Under the pieces are notes generated by a model that worked only from the letters and a program-made list of their open reading frames with translations, was not told the origin of the DNA and made no database searches. Made by a program: the position numbers and the translations under genes. A stretch of DNA of 5,573 bases, from NCBI GenBank assembly GCA_902774655.1, contig CACYJD010000047.1:1-5573 (forward strand), written 5' to 3'. Within the stretch, counting starts at the first letter, position 1. Each line of letters starts with the position of its first letter. Below, piece after piece: positions 1 to 5,573 of the stretch. The stretch is from an uncultured Erysipelotrichaceae bacterium (GTDB taxonomy: Bacteria > Bacillota_I > Bacilli_A > RFN20 > CAG-826).

Positions 1-747
1 ACTCTCGAACATACTGCATATCTTGGTAGATCTGTTTCAGAGATTGCAGCAAATAAAGCAGGCATCATTAAAGAAAATAAGCCAGTTCTTATAGGAAAAA
101 TGGATGAATCCGCCGTTTTCGCAATTAAAGAACGTGCCAAATACCTAGATTCAGAATTAACAATTGTTGAAGACTTTCATAACGAAAGAGTCATCGATGG
201 TAAGTTACACTTTGATTACTACCCACTTCAAAATTTAGTTCTTTCAACTGCAGCATTATACCAAGCAAAGAATGCATCATTAGCAATTGAGGCAACTAAA
301 TTACTTACCTCCATTAAGCCAGTATCTGAAGAAAACATACGAAATGGTTTAATGGCCAAAACAATGAACTGTAGATTTGAATACATAAAACCAAATATTA
401 TTCTCGATGGTGGCCACAATCCTGAAGCTATTGACGATTTAGTTAAAACAATCCAACTTAGTGAAAATAGACCAATTCATGTAGTGTTTGCTGCGTTTAG
501 AGATAAGAATATTGACCCAATGCTAATTTCGTTACAACAAATTAGTAATGATATAACACTTACAACTTTTAATCATAAACGCGCTAGAACTGAAGAAGAG
601 TATTTCTTATATCTAGGCGATTATAAATTCCAAGAAGACTACAAAGAAGCTATTAAATCCTTGTTAGAAGAATATCCTGAAGATGTTATTTTAGTAACCG
701 GTTCATTAGCGTTTGTAGGAGTGGTGAGGGATTACCTAAATGTTTAA
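1..747 (+). CDS. folC: Folylpolyglutamate synthase (FolC), C-terminal part, cut by the left edge
   Basis: Cytoplasmic Mur-ligase-like enzyme that adds glutamates to (tetrahydro)folates with ATP, retaining them in the cell; some homologues also act as dihydrofolate synthase, which cannot be decided here. The frame is open from base 1, so the ATG at 100 is internal and about 170 N-terminal residues, including the P-loop, lie outside the window. The 248 visible residues begin with HTAYLG and NKAGIIK (nt 10-72), matching the family's metal-binding His and carbamylated Lys segment. Next come the linker motif YQAKNASLAIEA (nt 259-294), DGGHNPEA (nt 406-429), the hallmark of the C-terminal glutamate-ligase domain, and VTGSLAFVGVVR near the end. 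The usual WxGRFE-like stretch reads MNCRFE. The stop at 745-747 overlaps the next gene by 8 nt. Identification is secure from motifs and their order. Confidence 0.95.
   Translation, partial: TLEHTAYLGRSVSEIAANKAGIIKENKPVLIGKMDESAVFAIKERAKYLDSELTIVEDFHNERVIDGKLHFDYYPLQNLVLSTAALYQAKNASLAIEATKLLTSIKPVSEENIRNGLMAKTMNCRFEYIKPNIILDGGHNPEAIDDLVKTIQLSENRPIHVVFAAFRDKNIDPMLISLQQISNDITLTTFNHKRARTEEEYFLYLGDYKFQEDYKEAIKSLLEEYPEDVILVTGSLAFVGVVRDYLNV
726..730 (+). promoter_or_regulatory. Ribosome binding site for folT inside the folC 3' end
   Basis: GAGGG lies 9 nt upstream of the ATG at 740 and supports that start over the in-frame ATG at 773 (residue 12), which has only a weak purine run before it. The site is within folC coding sequence, so translation of folT is probably coupled to folC. 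Confidence 0.7.
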
Positions 748-1507
748 CTATAAAGTAAGTGAAGTTAGAAGAATGGTTTTAGCAGGTTTACTGCTTGCTT
801 TAACAATCATCTTTACAAGATTTTTGTCCATTCAATACATCCCAGGTATTCCATTCACCAGAATTTCGCTTGGTCCATGTATGATTATTTTTGCGTCATT
901 ATTACTTGGTCCAATATATGGCGGCGCTGTTGGAGGATTAAGTGATCTATTTGGTATTCTTATGGTGCCTAACGCACAAGGATATTCAATCAATCCATTA
1001 ATCACAGTTTGCTATACATTACTTGGTATTGTCCCATGGCTAGTGTATAAACTTGTTTTGAAAATAAAGTCCGAAAGAGTGGAGTATATAGCCTTAATTT
1101 CAGTTTTATTCGCGTTTACAATCTTTGTAACAATAGTTACTTTAACAATATACCAAGACCTTAAATTATGGGTTAAACTCGTCATTATTATTGGCTCTTC
1201 AGTTATTAGTGTGGCATCTGTTTTCTTGGTGCCTCTAATCAATAGATTCTTTAAGAAAAAAGATTCTACGATTAAGGTTTATAAGATTGGTTTTACATCC
1301 GCAATTGTGGAGTTTGTCGTGTTATTTTTACTTAATAGTTTTGCTAAAGCTTATTATTTCCAAACAGATGTTTTATTCATAATGTTCTGCCAAGGTGTTG
1401 CCTTCTTTATCAACATCTTGCTAGATACATTCTTAATTAGTTATTTAATATTCATTCTTAAAAGAATGTCTCATATAGATGATGGTGAAATAAATGAAAA
1501 AGAATAA
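740..1507 (+). CDS. folT: ECF transporter S component, FolT-like (folate uptake)
   Basis: Integral membrane substrate-binding subunit of an energy-coupling-factor importer; it would bind folate outside and hand it in with EcfA1/EcfA2/EcfT. Seen: 255 residues, strongly hydrophobic. TM1 (about 12-29) carries a GxxxA motif (G16, A20), like the small-residue motif used to dock on EcfT. Then come TRISLGP (40-46), LLGPIYGGAVGGLSDLFG (55-72) and INPLITVCYTLLG (84-96), a pattern typical of folate-family S components. About seven or eight hydrophobic segments can be drawn (roughly 12-29, 46-60, 61-76, 84-107, 115-138, 143-168, 180-202, 210-240), against six and 170-190 residues in usual S components. 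The excess sits at about 110-172, between canonical TM4 and TM5. Overlap with folC supports folate as substrate, although specificity cannot be proved from sequence. The acidic tail (DDGEINEKE) is unusual. Confidence 0.85.
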   Translation: MFNYKVSEVRRMVLAGLLLALTIIFTRFLSIQYIPGIPFTRISLGPCMIIFASLLLGPIYGGAVGGLSDLFGILMVPNAQGYSINPLITVCYTLLGIVPWLVYKLVLKIKSERVEYIALISVLFAFTIFVTIVTLTIYQDLKLWVKLVIIIGSSVISVASVFLVPLINRFFKKKDSTIKVYKIGFTSAIVEFVVLFLLNSFAKAYYFQTDVLFIMFCQGVAFFINILLDTFLISYLIFILKRMSHIDDGEINEKE

Positions 1508-1688
1508 GAAAAGTGAATTTGAAGGTAGACCTACTAGTGAGTTACATGTTGATTACTCACAACTAAGTGAAGAAGATCAAAAAGAGAATAAGGTCGAAGT
1601 GCCTTGGAAATGGTTACTCTTTGTTGGAATCATTGCTACATTAATGATTGCTTGTATCATTGTTATAGTAGTGCTTAATAATAGGTAG
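1494..1688 (+). CDS. Small single-pass membrane protein, function unknown
   Basis: 64-residue protein that I do not recognise. The N-terminus is basic (K2, K3, K5, K6), followed by a polar, mostly acidic segment (about 8-37). One strong hydrophobic helix at about 40-61 (WLLFVGIIATLMIACIIVIV) is followed by only NNR. The charge pattern predicts a tail-anchored protein with its N-terminus in the cytoplasm and almost nothing outside. The ATG overlaps the 3' end of folT by 14 nt and is preceded by GGTGA at 1484-1488 (5-nt spacing), so it is likely co-translated with folT. The clean membrane helix and overlapping start favour a real gene, but no family or catalytic motif is visible. A role as a transporter accessory or membrane tether is only a guess from position. 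Confidence 0.65.
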   Translation: MKKNKKSEFEGRPTSELHVDYSQLSEEDQKENKVEVPWKWLLFVGIIATLMIACIIVIVVLNNR

Positions 1689-1692
1689 AAAC

Positions 1693-1722
1693 ATATTCAA
1701 TCATTTTTATATGATTTAATAT
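1693..1722 (+). repeat. Imperfect inverted repeat, 12-nt arms, upstream of the internal promoter
   Basis: Left arm ATATTCAATCAT (1693-1704) and right arm ATGATTTAATAT (1711-1722) are complementary at 11 of 12 positions around a 6-nt centre (TTTTAT). It begins 5 nt after the small gene's stop and ends 9 nt before the -10 box, covering the place where a -35 element would sit. It has almost no GC and no T-run after the right arm, so it is a poor intrinsic terminator. An operator for a dimeric regulator is a possible reading; chance in AT-rich DNA is not excluded. Confidence 0.5.
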
Positions 1723-1728
1723 CTAGTG

Positions 1729-1737
1729 TGCTATAAT
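1729..1737 (+). promoter_or_regulatory. Extended -10 promoter for the dCMP deaminase-ecfA1A2T-truA unit
   Basis: TGCTATAAT is a perfect TATAAT (1732-1737) preceded by the TGn extension at 1729-1731. No good TTGACA lies 16-18 nt upstream (ATATGA at 1709-1714 is poor), which is common when the extended -10 is present. Transcription would start near 1743-1746, giving a leader of about 20 nt before the ATG at 1765. It lies in the only intergenic gap of the window, so a second transcription start within the cluster is plausible. Confidence 0.65.
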
Positions 1738-1749
1738 CTATACACTTTA

Positions 1750-1756
1750 AGGGAGA
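1750..1756 (+). promoter_or_regulatory. Ribosome binding site deciding the dCMP deaminase start
   Basis: AGGGAGA lies 8 nt before the ATG at 1765. A longer reading starting at GTG 1726 would begin upstream of the -10 hexamer, has no such site, and adds 13 residues absent from the family. The start is therefore placed at 1765. Confidence 0.8.
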
Positions 1757-1764
1757 AGAAATAT

Positions 1765-2250
1765 ATGGAAAAACCAAACAATATATCTTGGGACGAATAC
1801 TTCATGTCGATGGCGGTTTTAAGCGCTCAAAGAAGTAAAGATCCAAACACAAAAGTAGGGGCTTGTATTGTCGATAAAGACCATAAAGTCGTCTCAAATG
1901 GCTATAACGGTATGCCAACAGGCATCGATGAAACCAAGATTTCTTGGAGTAGAGAAGGTCAAGGTTTAGATAGCAAATATCTCTATGTTTGCCACGCTGA
2001 ATTTAATGCTATTTTAAATACAAGAGACGGCTCTCAACTTAAAGGTTGTACATTATATGTCACACTTTTCCCTTGCAACGAATGCACTAAAGCGATTATT
2101 CAAACCGGTATAAAAGAAATCGTTTATTTAGATAACAAATACAAAGACACTACAGGTGTTCAAGCTAGTGCTTTAATGCTTGAACTTGCTGGTGTTAAAA
2201 CAAGAAAGTACGAAGGAAGAATCATAGATTTCACATTCTCAGAAAAATAA
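1765..2250 (+). CDS. dCMP deaminase (ComEB/dCMP-deaminase family)
   Basis: Zinc-dependent cytoplasmic enzyme converting dCMP to dUMP, the substrate of thymidylate synthase. The 161-residue protein shows the full family pattern: SKDPNTKVGACIV (24-36), GYNGMPTGID (46-55), the ISW...KYLYVCHAE stretch leading to the zinc His77 and proton-shuttling Glu79, and PCNEC (103-107) with zinc ligands Cys104 and Cys107. DPNTKVGA, GYNGMP and KY.YV.HAE.NAI separate it from cytidine, guanine and tRNA-adenosine deaminases and from the riboflavin deaminase RibD. Members of this family are often controlled by dCTP/dTTP; this is family knowledge, not visible here. It is the first gene after the internal promoter, and its TAA shares one base with the ecfA1 ATG (TAATG). 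It is similar to B. subtilis comEB, but no comEA/comEC neighbours are present, so I leave the symbol blank. Confidence 0.93.
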   Translation: MEKPNNISWDEYFMSMAVLSAQRSKDPNTKVGACIVDKDHKVVSNGYNGMPTGIDETKISWSREGQGLDSKYLYVCHAEFNAILNTRDGSQLKGCTLYVTLFPCNECTKAIIQTGIKEIVYLDNKYKDTTGVQASALMLELAGVKTRKYEGRIIDFTFSEK

Positions 2251-3062
2251 TGAAAATAGTTGAAATAGAGAATTTAACCTATAGTTATGATGGAAAAAAG
2301 AACGTTCTCAAAAACGTGTCTTTTTCTATTGAATCAGGTAAATATATTTCAGTTATTGGTCATAACGGTAGTGGTAAATCCACTTTAGCGAGACTTCTTA
2401 TTGGTTTACTTAGACCTAAAGGAGGCTCGATTAAAGCTTTTGGAATGGAATACACAAAAGAGAACATTTTAAAGATTCGTTCTCGCATTGGAATTGTATT
2501 CCAGAATCCAGATAACCAATTCATTGGTTCAACTGTTCAAGACGATATTGCTTTTGGACTAGAAAATAGATGTGTTCCGCAAGATAAAATGCAAGGAATC
2601 ATTGATGAAGTTTCAACCATGGTGGATATGAAAGAGTACTTAACTAAAGAACCTGAAACTTTGTCAGGAGGCCAGAAGCAAAGAGTCGCTATTGCTGGCG
2701 TTTTAGCACTTTCACCAGATTTAATCATTTTTGATGAAGCGACTGCAATGCTTGATCCAAAGGGCAAGCGTGAAATTAATGAAACGATTGCTAAGATGAG
2801 AAAGAACAATCCTGAACTAACCTTGATTTCAATTACTCATGATATTGAAGAAGCATTCAATAGTGATGAGATTGTCGTCCTTTCAAAAGGCGAAGTTTTT
2901 GATATAGGAACACCAGCTGAATTATTAAATAAAGCACAGGAACTGACCTCAATTGGACTAGATCAACCATTTTTATATAAATTAAAACAATCGTTAAAGA
3001 GTAAAGGAATCGATGTTAGTGACGCTGCTAACATTGAAGAATTGGTGAATAAATTATGCTAA
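2250..3062 (+). CDS. ecfA1: ECF transporter ATPase subunit EcfA1
   Basis: Cytoplasmic ABC ATPase that pairs with EcfA2 and, through EcfT, drives vitamin S components such as FolT. The 270 residues contain all nucleotide-binding elements: Walker A GHNGSGKST (37-45), Q-loop Gln85 in FQNPDNQF (84-91), signature LSGGQKQR (138-145), Walker B LIIFDEAT (158-165) with Asp162 and catalytic Glu163, D-loop MLDP, and switch His197 in ITHD. FQNPDNQ and DEATAMLDP are typical of EcfA1 rather than EcfA2. The C-terminal extension of about 60 residues is normal for EcfA. The start is fixed by the canonical MKIVEIENLTYSY opening. No Shine-Dalgarno is visible just upstream and the ATG overlaps the previous stop by 1 nt, so translation probably depends on reinitiation from the dCMP deaminase gene. 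The 3' end overlaps ecfA2 by 7 nt. Confidence 0.95.
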   Translation: MKIVEIENLTYSYDGKKNVLKNVSFSIESGKYISVIGHNGSGKSTLARLLIGLLRPKGGSIKAFGMEYTKENILKIRSRIGIVFQNPDNQFIGSTVQDDIAFGLENRCVPQDKMQGIIDEVSTMVDMKEYLTKEPETLSGGQKQRVAIAGVLALSPDLIIFDEATAMLDPKGKREINETIAKMRKNNPELTLISITHDIEEAFNSDEIVVLSKGEVFDIGTPAELLNKAQELTSIGLDQPFLYKLKQSLKSKGIDVSDAANIEELVNKLC

Positions 3063-3907
3063 TAAATTTTAAGGAAGTTTATTTCACCTATTCCCCTAAA
3101 ACTCCATACGAATATGAAGCTTTGAAGGATATTAACCTCACAATTAAAGAGGGCTCGTTTACTTTTATCGTGGGTAAAACTGGATGCGGCAAATCCACCC
3201 TTATTCAACAAATGAATGGACTTCTTGTGCCTTCAAGTGGTGAAGTAACCGCTGGAGAATATGTTGTTTCTAGTGATAAAAAGCGTAGAACTAAGAAACT
3301 TTCTAATCTAAGAAAAGAAGTAGGTATTGTTTTCCAATTTAGTGAAAACCAACTCTTCGAAGATACAGTCGAAAAAGATGTAGCGTTTGGACCAATGAAC
3401 TTTGGAGTTAAACGTGAAGAAGCATTAGAGATTGCTCATAAATGCATTGACTCAGTTGGATTGAATGAGAGCTATTATCAAAGATCTCCATTTGATTTGA
3501 GTGGTGGTAACCGTAGAAGAGTCGCAATTGCTGGTATTTTAGCATTGCAGCCAAAAGTATTAATTCTTGATGAACCAACTGCAGGACTTGATCCTCGTGG
3601 CAGTGAAGAAATCATGTCCTTGATTCAAAAGATGAACAAAGAAGGAATCACTATTGTACTTGTCAGCCACGACATGAATTTAGTACTTAGATACGCTACT
3701 GATGTCATCGTCATGAATGATGGAAAAATCGTAAAAGAGGCGACTCCTGACGAGTTATTTCTTGAAAATGATGAACAATATAGCCTAGAAACACCTCTAA
3801 TCGCAAAGGTTGTAAAAGCCTTCCATGATAAGGGTGTTAACTTAGATACAACAAACATTAGGGATATCGAATCTCTAGCAAACGAGATAGTGAGGTTCAA
3901 GAAATGA
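3056..3907 (+). CDS. ecfA2: ECF transporter ATPase subunit EcfA2
   Basis: Second ABC ATPase of the ECF module, forming a heterodimer with EcfA1. The 283 residues show Walker A GKTGCGKST (40-48), Q-loop Gln94 in FQFSENQLFEDTV (93-105), signature LSGGNRRRVAIAG (148-160), Walker B VLILDEPT (168-175) with Asp172 and Glu173, AGLDP, and switch His205 in VSHDM. The N-terminal YSPKTPYEYEALKDI and the FQF..NQLFE motif are diagnostic of EcfA2. Two differences from the usual sequence as I know it: the signature ends in Asn (N152) where LSGGQ has Gln, and Walker A has Lys41 and Cys44 where GHTGSGKST is common. All catalytic residues are kept, so it should be active. GGTGA (3044-3048) lies 7 nt before the ATG. 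The gene overlaps ecfA1 by 7 nt and ecfT by 4 nt (ATGA). Confidence 0.95.
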   Translation: MLINFKEVYFTYSPKTPYEYEALKDINLTIKEGSFTFIVGKTGCGKSTLIQQMNGLLVPSSGEVTAGEYVVSSDKKRRTKKLSNLRKEVGIVFQFSENQLFEDTVEKDVAFGPMNFGVKREEALEIAHKCIDSVGLNESYYQRSPFDLSGGNRRRVAIAGILALQPKVLILDEPTAGLDPRGSEEIMSLIQKMNKEGITIVLVSHDMNLVLRYATDVIVMNDGKIVKEATPDELFLENDEQYSLETPLIAKVVKAFHDKGVNLDTTNIRDIESLANEIVRFKK

Positions 3908-4851
3908 AGAATTTAGTTCTTGGTCGCTACTCAGCTTATGATTCATTCGTTCATAAACTAGATCCACGTAACAAGATTATGTGTCTAGTGGTTTTAATGG
4001 TGGCGGTTTTCTTTGAATACCAAGATTACTCATTAACCTTCATCATGGGAGGAATCTTGTTCTTCTTCATTGTTATTTTAATGATCGTTTCTCACATTTC
4101 GTTTGTTAGCTTACTAAAATCACTCGTGAGTCTATGGTTCTTAATTCTCGTATTGTTTGTAATTAATGTTCTTGTCCCAGTTAAGAATGCTGAAAGTTTA
4201 GGAGTAGCGTTCTATATTGGTAATTTCCCTATATATCTTTTGTCTATTTTCCAATCATTAAAGATTGTTATTAGATTAATTCTTATGCTTAGCCTAACAC
4301 TTGTGTTAAGCGCTACAACGAGTCCATTAGATATGACTTTTGCTTTTGAGTGGTTTATGAATCCACTTAAAGTAATTCATTTCCCAGCGCATGAAATTGC
4401 GATGACTTTATCAATCGCATTACGTTTTATTCCAACATTACTAAATGAAACAGAGCGTATCATGAAAGCTCAATCAAGTAGAGGCGTTGATTTTAAACAT
4501 GGCAAGTTATCTTCTAGATTTAAAGCAATTGTTGCTCTTATTGTTCCATTATTTATAAGTGCATTCCAAAGAAGTGAAGAACTCGCTGACGCTATGGAAG
4601 CTAGAGGTTATGATCCAAAAGCTAAAAGAACTAGATACCATATCTTCCATTGGGGTGCGGATGATACCTACTCACTCTTACTTTGTAACATTCTACTTGG
4701 AGGAGTAATTTACGTTTCGGTTGCTAAATTAACACTAGATACTCCACTCGTTTTACCTTGGATACTCATTTCTATATCCTTATTAATTACTGTCTTACTA
4801 TTAACTGGTATAATTACCACTAATAGAAAGGGAAGGGAGATTAGTAAGTGA
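3904..4851 (+). CDS. ecfT: ECF transporter transmembrane coupling subunit EcfT
   Basis: Membrane scaffold that links the EcfA1/EcfA2 motor to S components. The 315 residues open with the family pattern YSAYDSFVHKLDPRNKI (9-25). Hydrophobic segments lie at about 25-37, 44-63, 71-91 and 110-137. A long coupling region follows with the two ATPase-contacting motifs SRG (192-194, in AQSSRGVD; normally xRG) and ARG (233-235, in AMEARGYDP). Two further strong hydrophobic segments follow at about 254-275 and 282-304. Usual EcfT proteins are about 265 residues with a single segment after the second motif, so this one appears to carry an extra C-terminal helix. GAGG (3892-3895) lies 8 nt before the ATG, which overlaps the ecfA2 stop. 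The 3' end overlaps truA by 4 nt (GTGA). Confidence 0.93.
   Translation: MKNLVLGRYSAYDSFVHKLDPRNKIMCLVVLMVAVFFEYQDYSLTFIMGGILFFFIVILMIVSHISFVSLLKSLVSLWFLILVLFVINVLVPVKNAESLGVAFYIGNFPIYLLSIFQSLKIVIRLILMLSLTLVLSATTSPLDMTFAFEWFMNPLKVIHFPAHEIAMTLSIALRFIPTLLNETERIMKAQSSRGVDFKHGKLSSRFKAIVALIVPLFISAFQRSEELADAMEARGYDPKAKRTRYHIFHWGADDTYSLLLCNILLGGVIYVSVAKLTLDTPLVLPWILISISLLITVLLLTGIITTNRKGREISK
4834..4839 (+). promoter_or_regulatory. Ribosome binding site deciding the GTG start of truA
   Basis: AGGGAG lies 8 nt before the GTG at 4848, inside the end of ecfT. With the GTGA overlap and the RILGVVQYDGTDYVGWQ opening expected at a TruA N-terminus, it fixes the non-ATG start; no in-frame ATG lies anywhere near the protein's true N-terminus. 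Confidence 0.8.
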
Positions 4852-5573
4852 GAATCTTAGGCGTTGTTCAATATGATGGCACTGATTATGTCGGCTGGCA
4901 AAAACAAAAAGTCGGTGACAGTGTCCAAGAAGAAATAGAGAAAGTACTCTCTAAGATTTTAAACACTCCTATAACTATTCAAGGTAGTGGTAGAACTGAC
5001 GCTGGTGTTCACGCTTTAGCGCAGCACTTCCACTTTGATGTTGAAAAAGACATTACTGATTTAGATAGATTCACTTACTCGGTTAACTGCTTGCTTCCTG
5101 ACGATATTCACATCATCGGATTTGAAGTAGTGGAACCTAATTTCCACGCTAGATACGACGTAAGTGATAAAACCTATATCTACACCCTTAATATCGGAGC
5201 GTATGATGTCTTCCAAAGGAAGTTCATCACCCAATATCCAAATCGAGATTTAGATATAGACGCTATTAGGGAAGCAGCGGAATTATTTAAAGGTACCCAT
5301 TGCTTTAAGAACTATACTTCTAAAGAAGAAGACGAAGATAATTTTGTTAGAACCATCATGGCAATCGAGGTTAATGACGCTAACGGGATTATCATGTTTA
5401 GACTAACCGCTGATGGATTCATGAGATACATGGTTAGAATAATTGTGGGAACTCTTATTCAAGTTGGATCAGGTAAAGTCGGTTTAAAAGAAATTGAAGA
5501 CTCCTTAAATGAATCATTCCCTAGAAACGTAATGCCTTACAAAGCACCTCCTGAGGGTTTGATGCTTGTAGAT
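4848..5573 (+). CDS. truA: tRNA pseudouridine(38-40) synthase TruA, last few residues cut by the right edge
   Basis: Isomerises uridines 38, 39 and 40 in the anticodon stem-loop of tRNAs; cytoplasmic dimer. 242 codons are visible from a GTG start, open to the last base. The family is usually about 245-250 residues, so only the tail is missing. Motifs: QYDGTDYVGWQ (8-18); GSGRTDAGVHA (46-56) containing the catalytic Asp51 (codon 4998-5000); FHARYDVSDKTYIY; FKGTHCFKNYTS; FMRYMVRIIVGTLIQVGSGK; and APPEGLMLVD at the edge. It follows ecfT with a 4-nt overlap, the same order (ecfA1-ecfA2-ecfT-truA) found in many Firmicutes. The link to ECF transport is positional rather than functional as far as known. 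Confidence 0.95.
   Translation, partial: MRILGVVQYDGTDYVGWQKQKVGDSVQEEIEKVLSKILNTPITIQGSGRTDAGVHALAQHFHFDVEKDITDLDRFTYSVNCLLPDDIHIIGFEVVEPNFHARYDVSDKTYIYTLNIGAYDVFQRKFITQYPNRDLDIDAIREAAELFKGTHCFKNYTSKEEDEDNFVRTIMAIEVNDANGIIMFRLTADGFMRYMVRIIVGTLIQVGSGKVGLKEIEDSLNESFPRNVMPYKAPPEGLMLVD

Noticed and set aside
773..1507. Shorter folT starting at the internal ATG 773
   Set aside because: It would remove the basic segment ahead of TM1 (R10, R11) and has a weaker ribosome binding site than the GAGGG before ATG 740.
1693..1730. Intrinsic terminator after the small membrane protein gene
   Set aside because: The hairpin is nearly GC-free and is followed by CTAGTGTG rather than a T-run, so efficient termination is unlikely.
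1726..1764. Longer dCMP deaminase starting at GTG 1726
   Set aside because: This start lies upstream of the -10 hexamer, lacks a ribosome binding site and adds residues not found in the family. ATG 1765 has AGGGAGA 8 nt upstream.
1689..1764. Folate (THF) or other riboswitch upstream of the transporter genes
   Set aside because: Only about 20 nt lie between the predicted transcription start and the start codon, and the whole gap is 76 nt, too short for a THF-type aptamer. folT itself has no leader in the window because it overlaps folC.
228..3900. Minus-strand open frames at 228-419, 1012-1242, 2537-2809 and 3625-3900
   Set aside because: Each lies wholly inside a well-supported + strand gene and shows no recognisable domain or start context, so they look like shadows of folC, folT, ecfA1 and ecfA2.

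Overview
The window is AT-rich, gene-dense and coded entirely on the + strand. It looks like chromosomal DNA from a low-GC Firmicute/Mollicutes-type bacterium. TGA is a stop: ecfA2 and ecfT both end in TGA, and every tryptophan seen is TGG. This argues against Mycoplasma/Spiroplasma, which read TGA as Trp. It fits Acholeplasma-like, Izemoplasma/RF39-like or Erysipelotrichia-like lineages, but this placement is inference from composition, code and gene content, not from a marker comparison.

Layout: (1) 1-747, the C-terminal part of folC (folylpolyglutamate synthase), cut by the left edge. (2) 740-1507, a FolT-like substrate-binding (S) component of an ECF vitamin transporter, overlapping folC by 8 nt. 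(3) 1494-1688, an unrecognised 64-residue single-pass membrane protein overlapping folT by 14 nt. (4) 1689-1764, the only real intergenic gap, holding a 12-bp-arm inverted repeat, an extended -10 promoter and a strong Shine-Dalgarno. (5) 1765-2250, dCMP deaminase. (6) 2250-4851, ecfA1, ecfA2 and ecfT, the two ATPases and the transmembrane coupling subunit of an ECF transporter. (7) 4848 to the right edge, truA (tRNA pseudouridine 38-40 synthase), GTG start, nearly complete. Apart from the 1689-1764 gap, all adjacent genes overlap by 1-14 nt. There are no mobile elements, CRISPR arrays or RNA genes.

How the genes fit together: FolT would capture folate and dock on the EcfA1-EcfA2-EcfT module for ATP-driven import. 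FolC would trap and activate the folate by polyglutamylation. dCMP deaminase makes dUMP, the substrate that thymidylate synthase methylates with methylene-tetrahydrofolate. Much of the window can therefore be read as a folate-salvage and dTMP-supply cluster, attached to the ecfA1-ecfA2-ecfT-truA block that is widely conserved in Firmicutes. The ECF module may also serve S components encoded elsewhere. Most genes are ordinary family members. The points worth a second look are the enlarged FolT and EcfT, the non-canonical LSGGN signature in EcfA2, the orphan small membrane protein, and the inverted repeats at the internal promoter.
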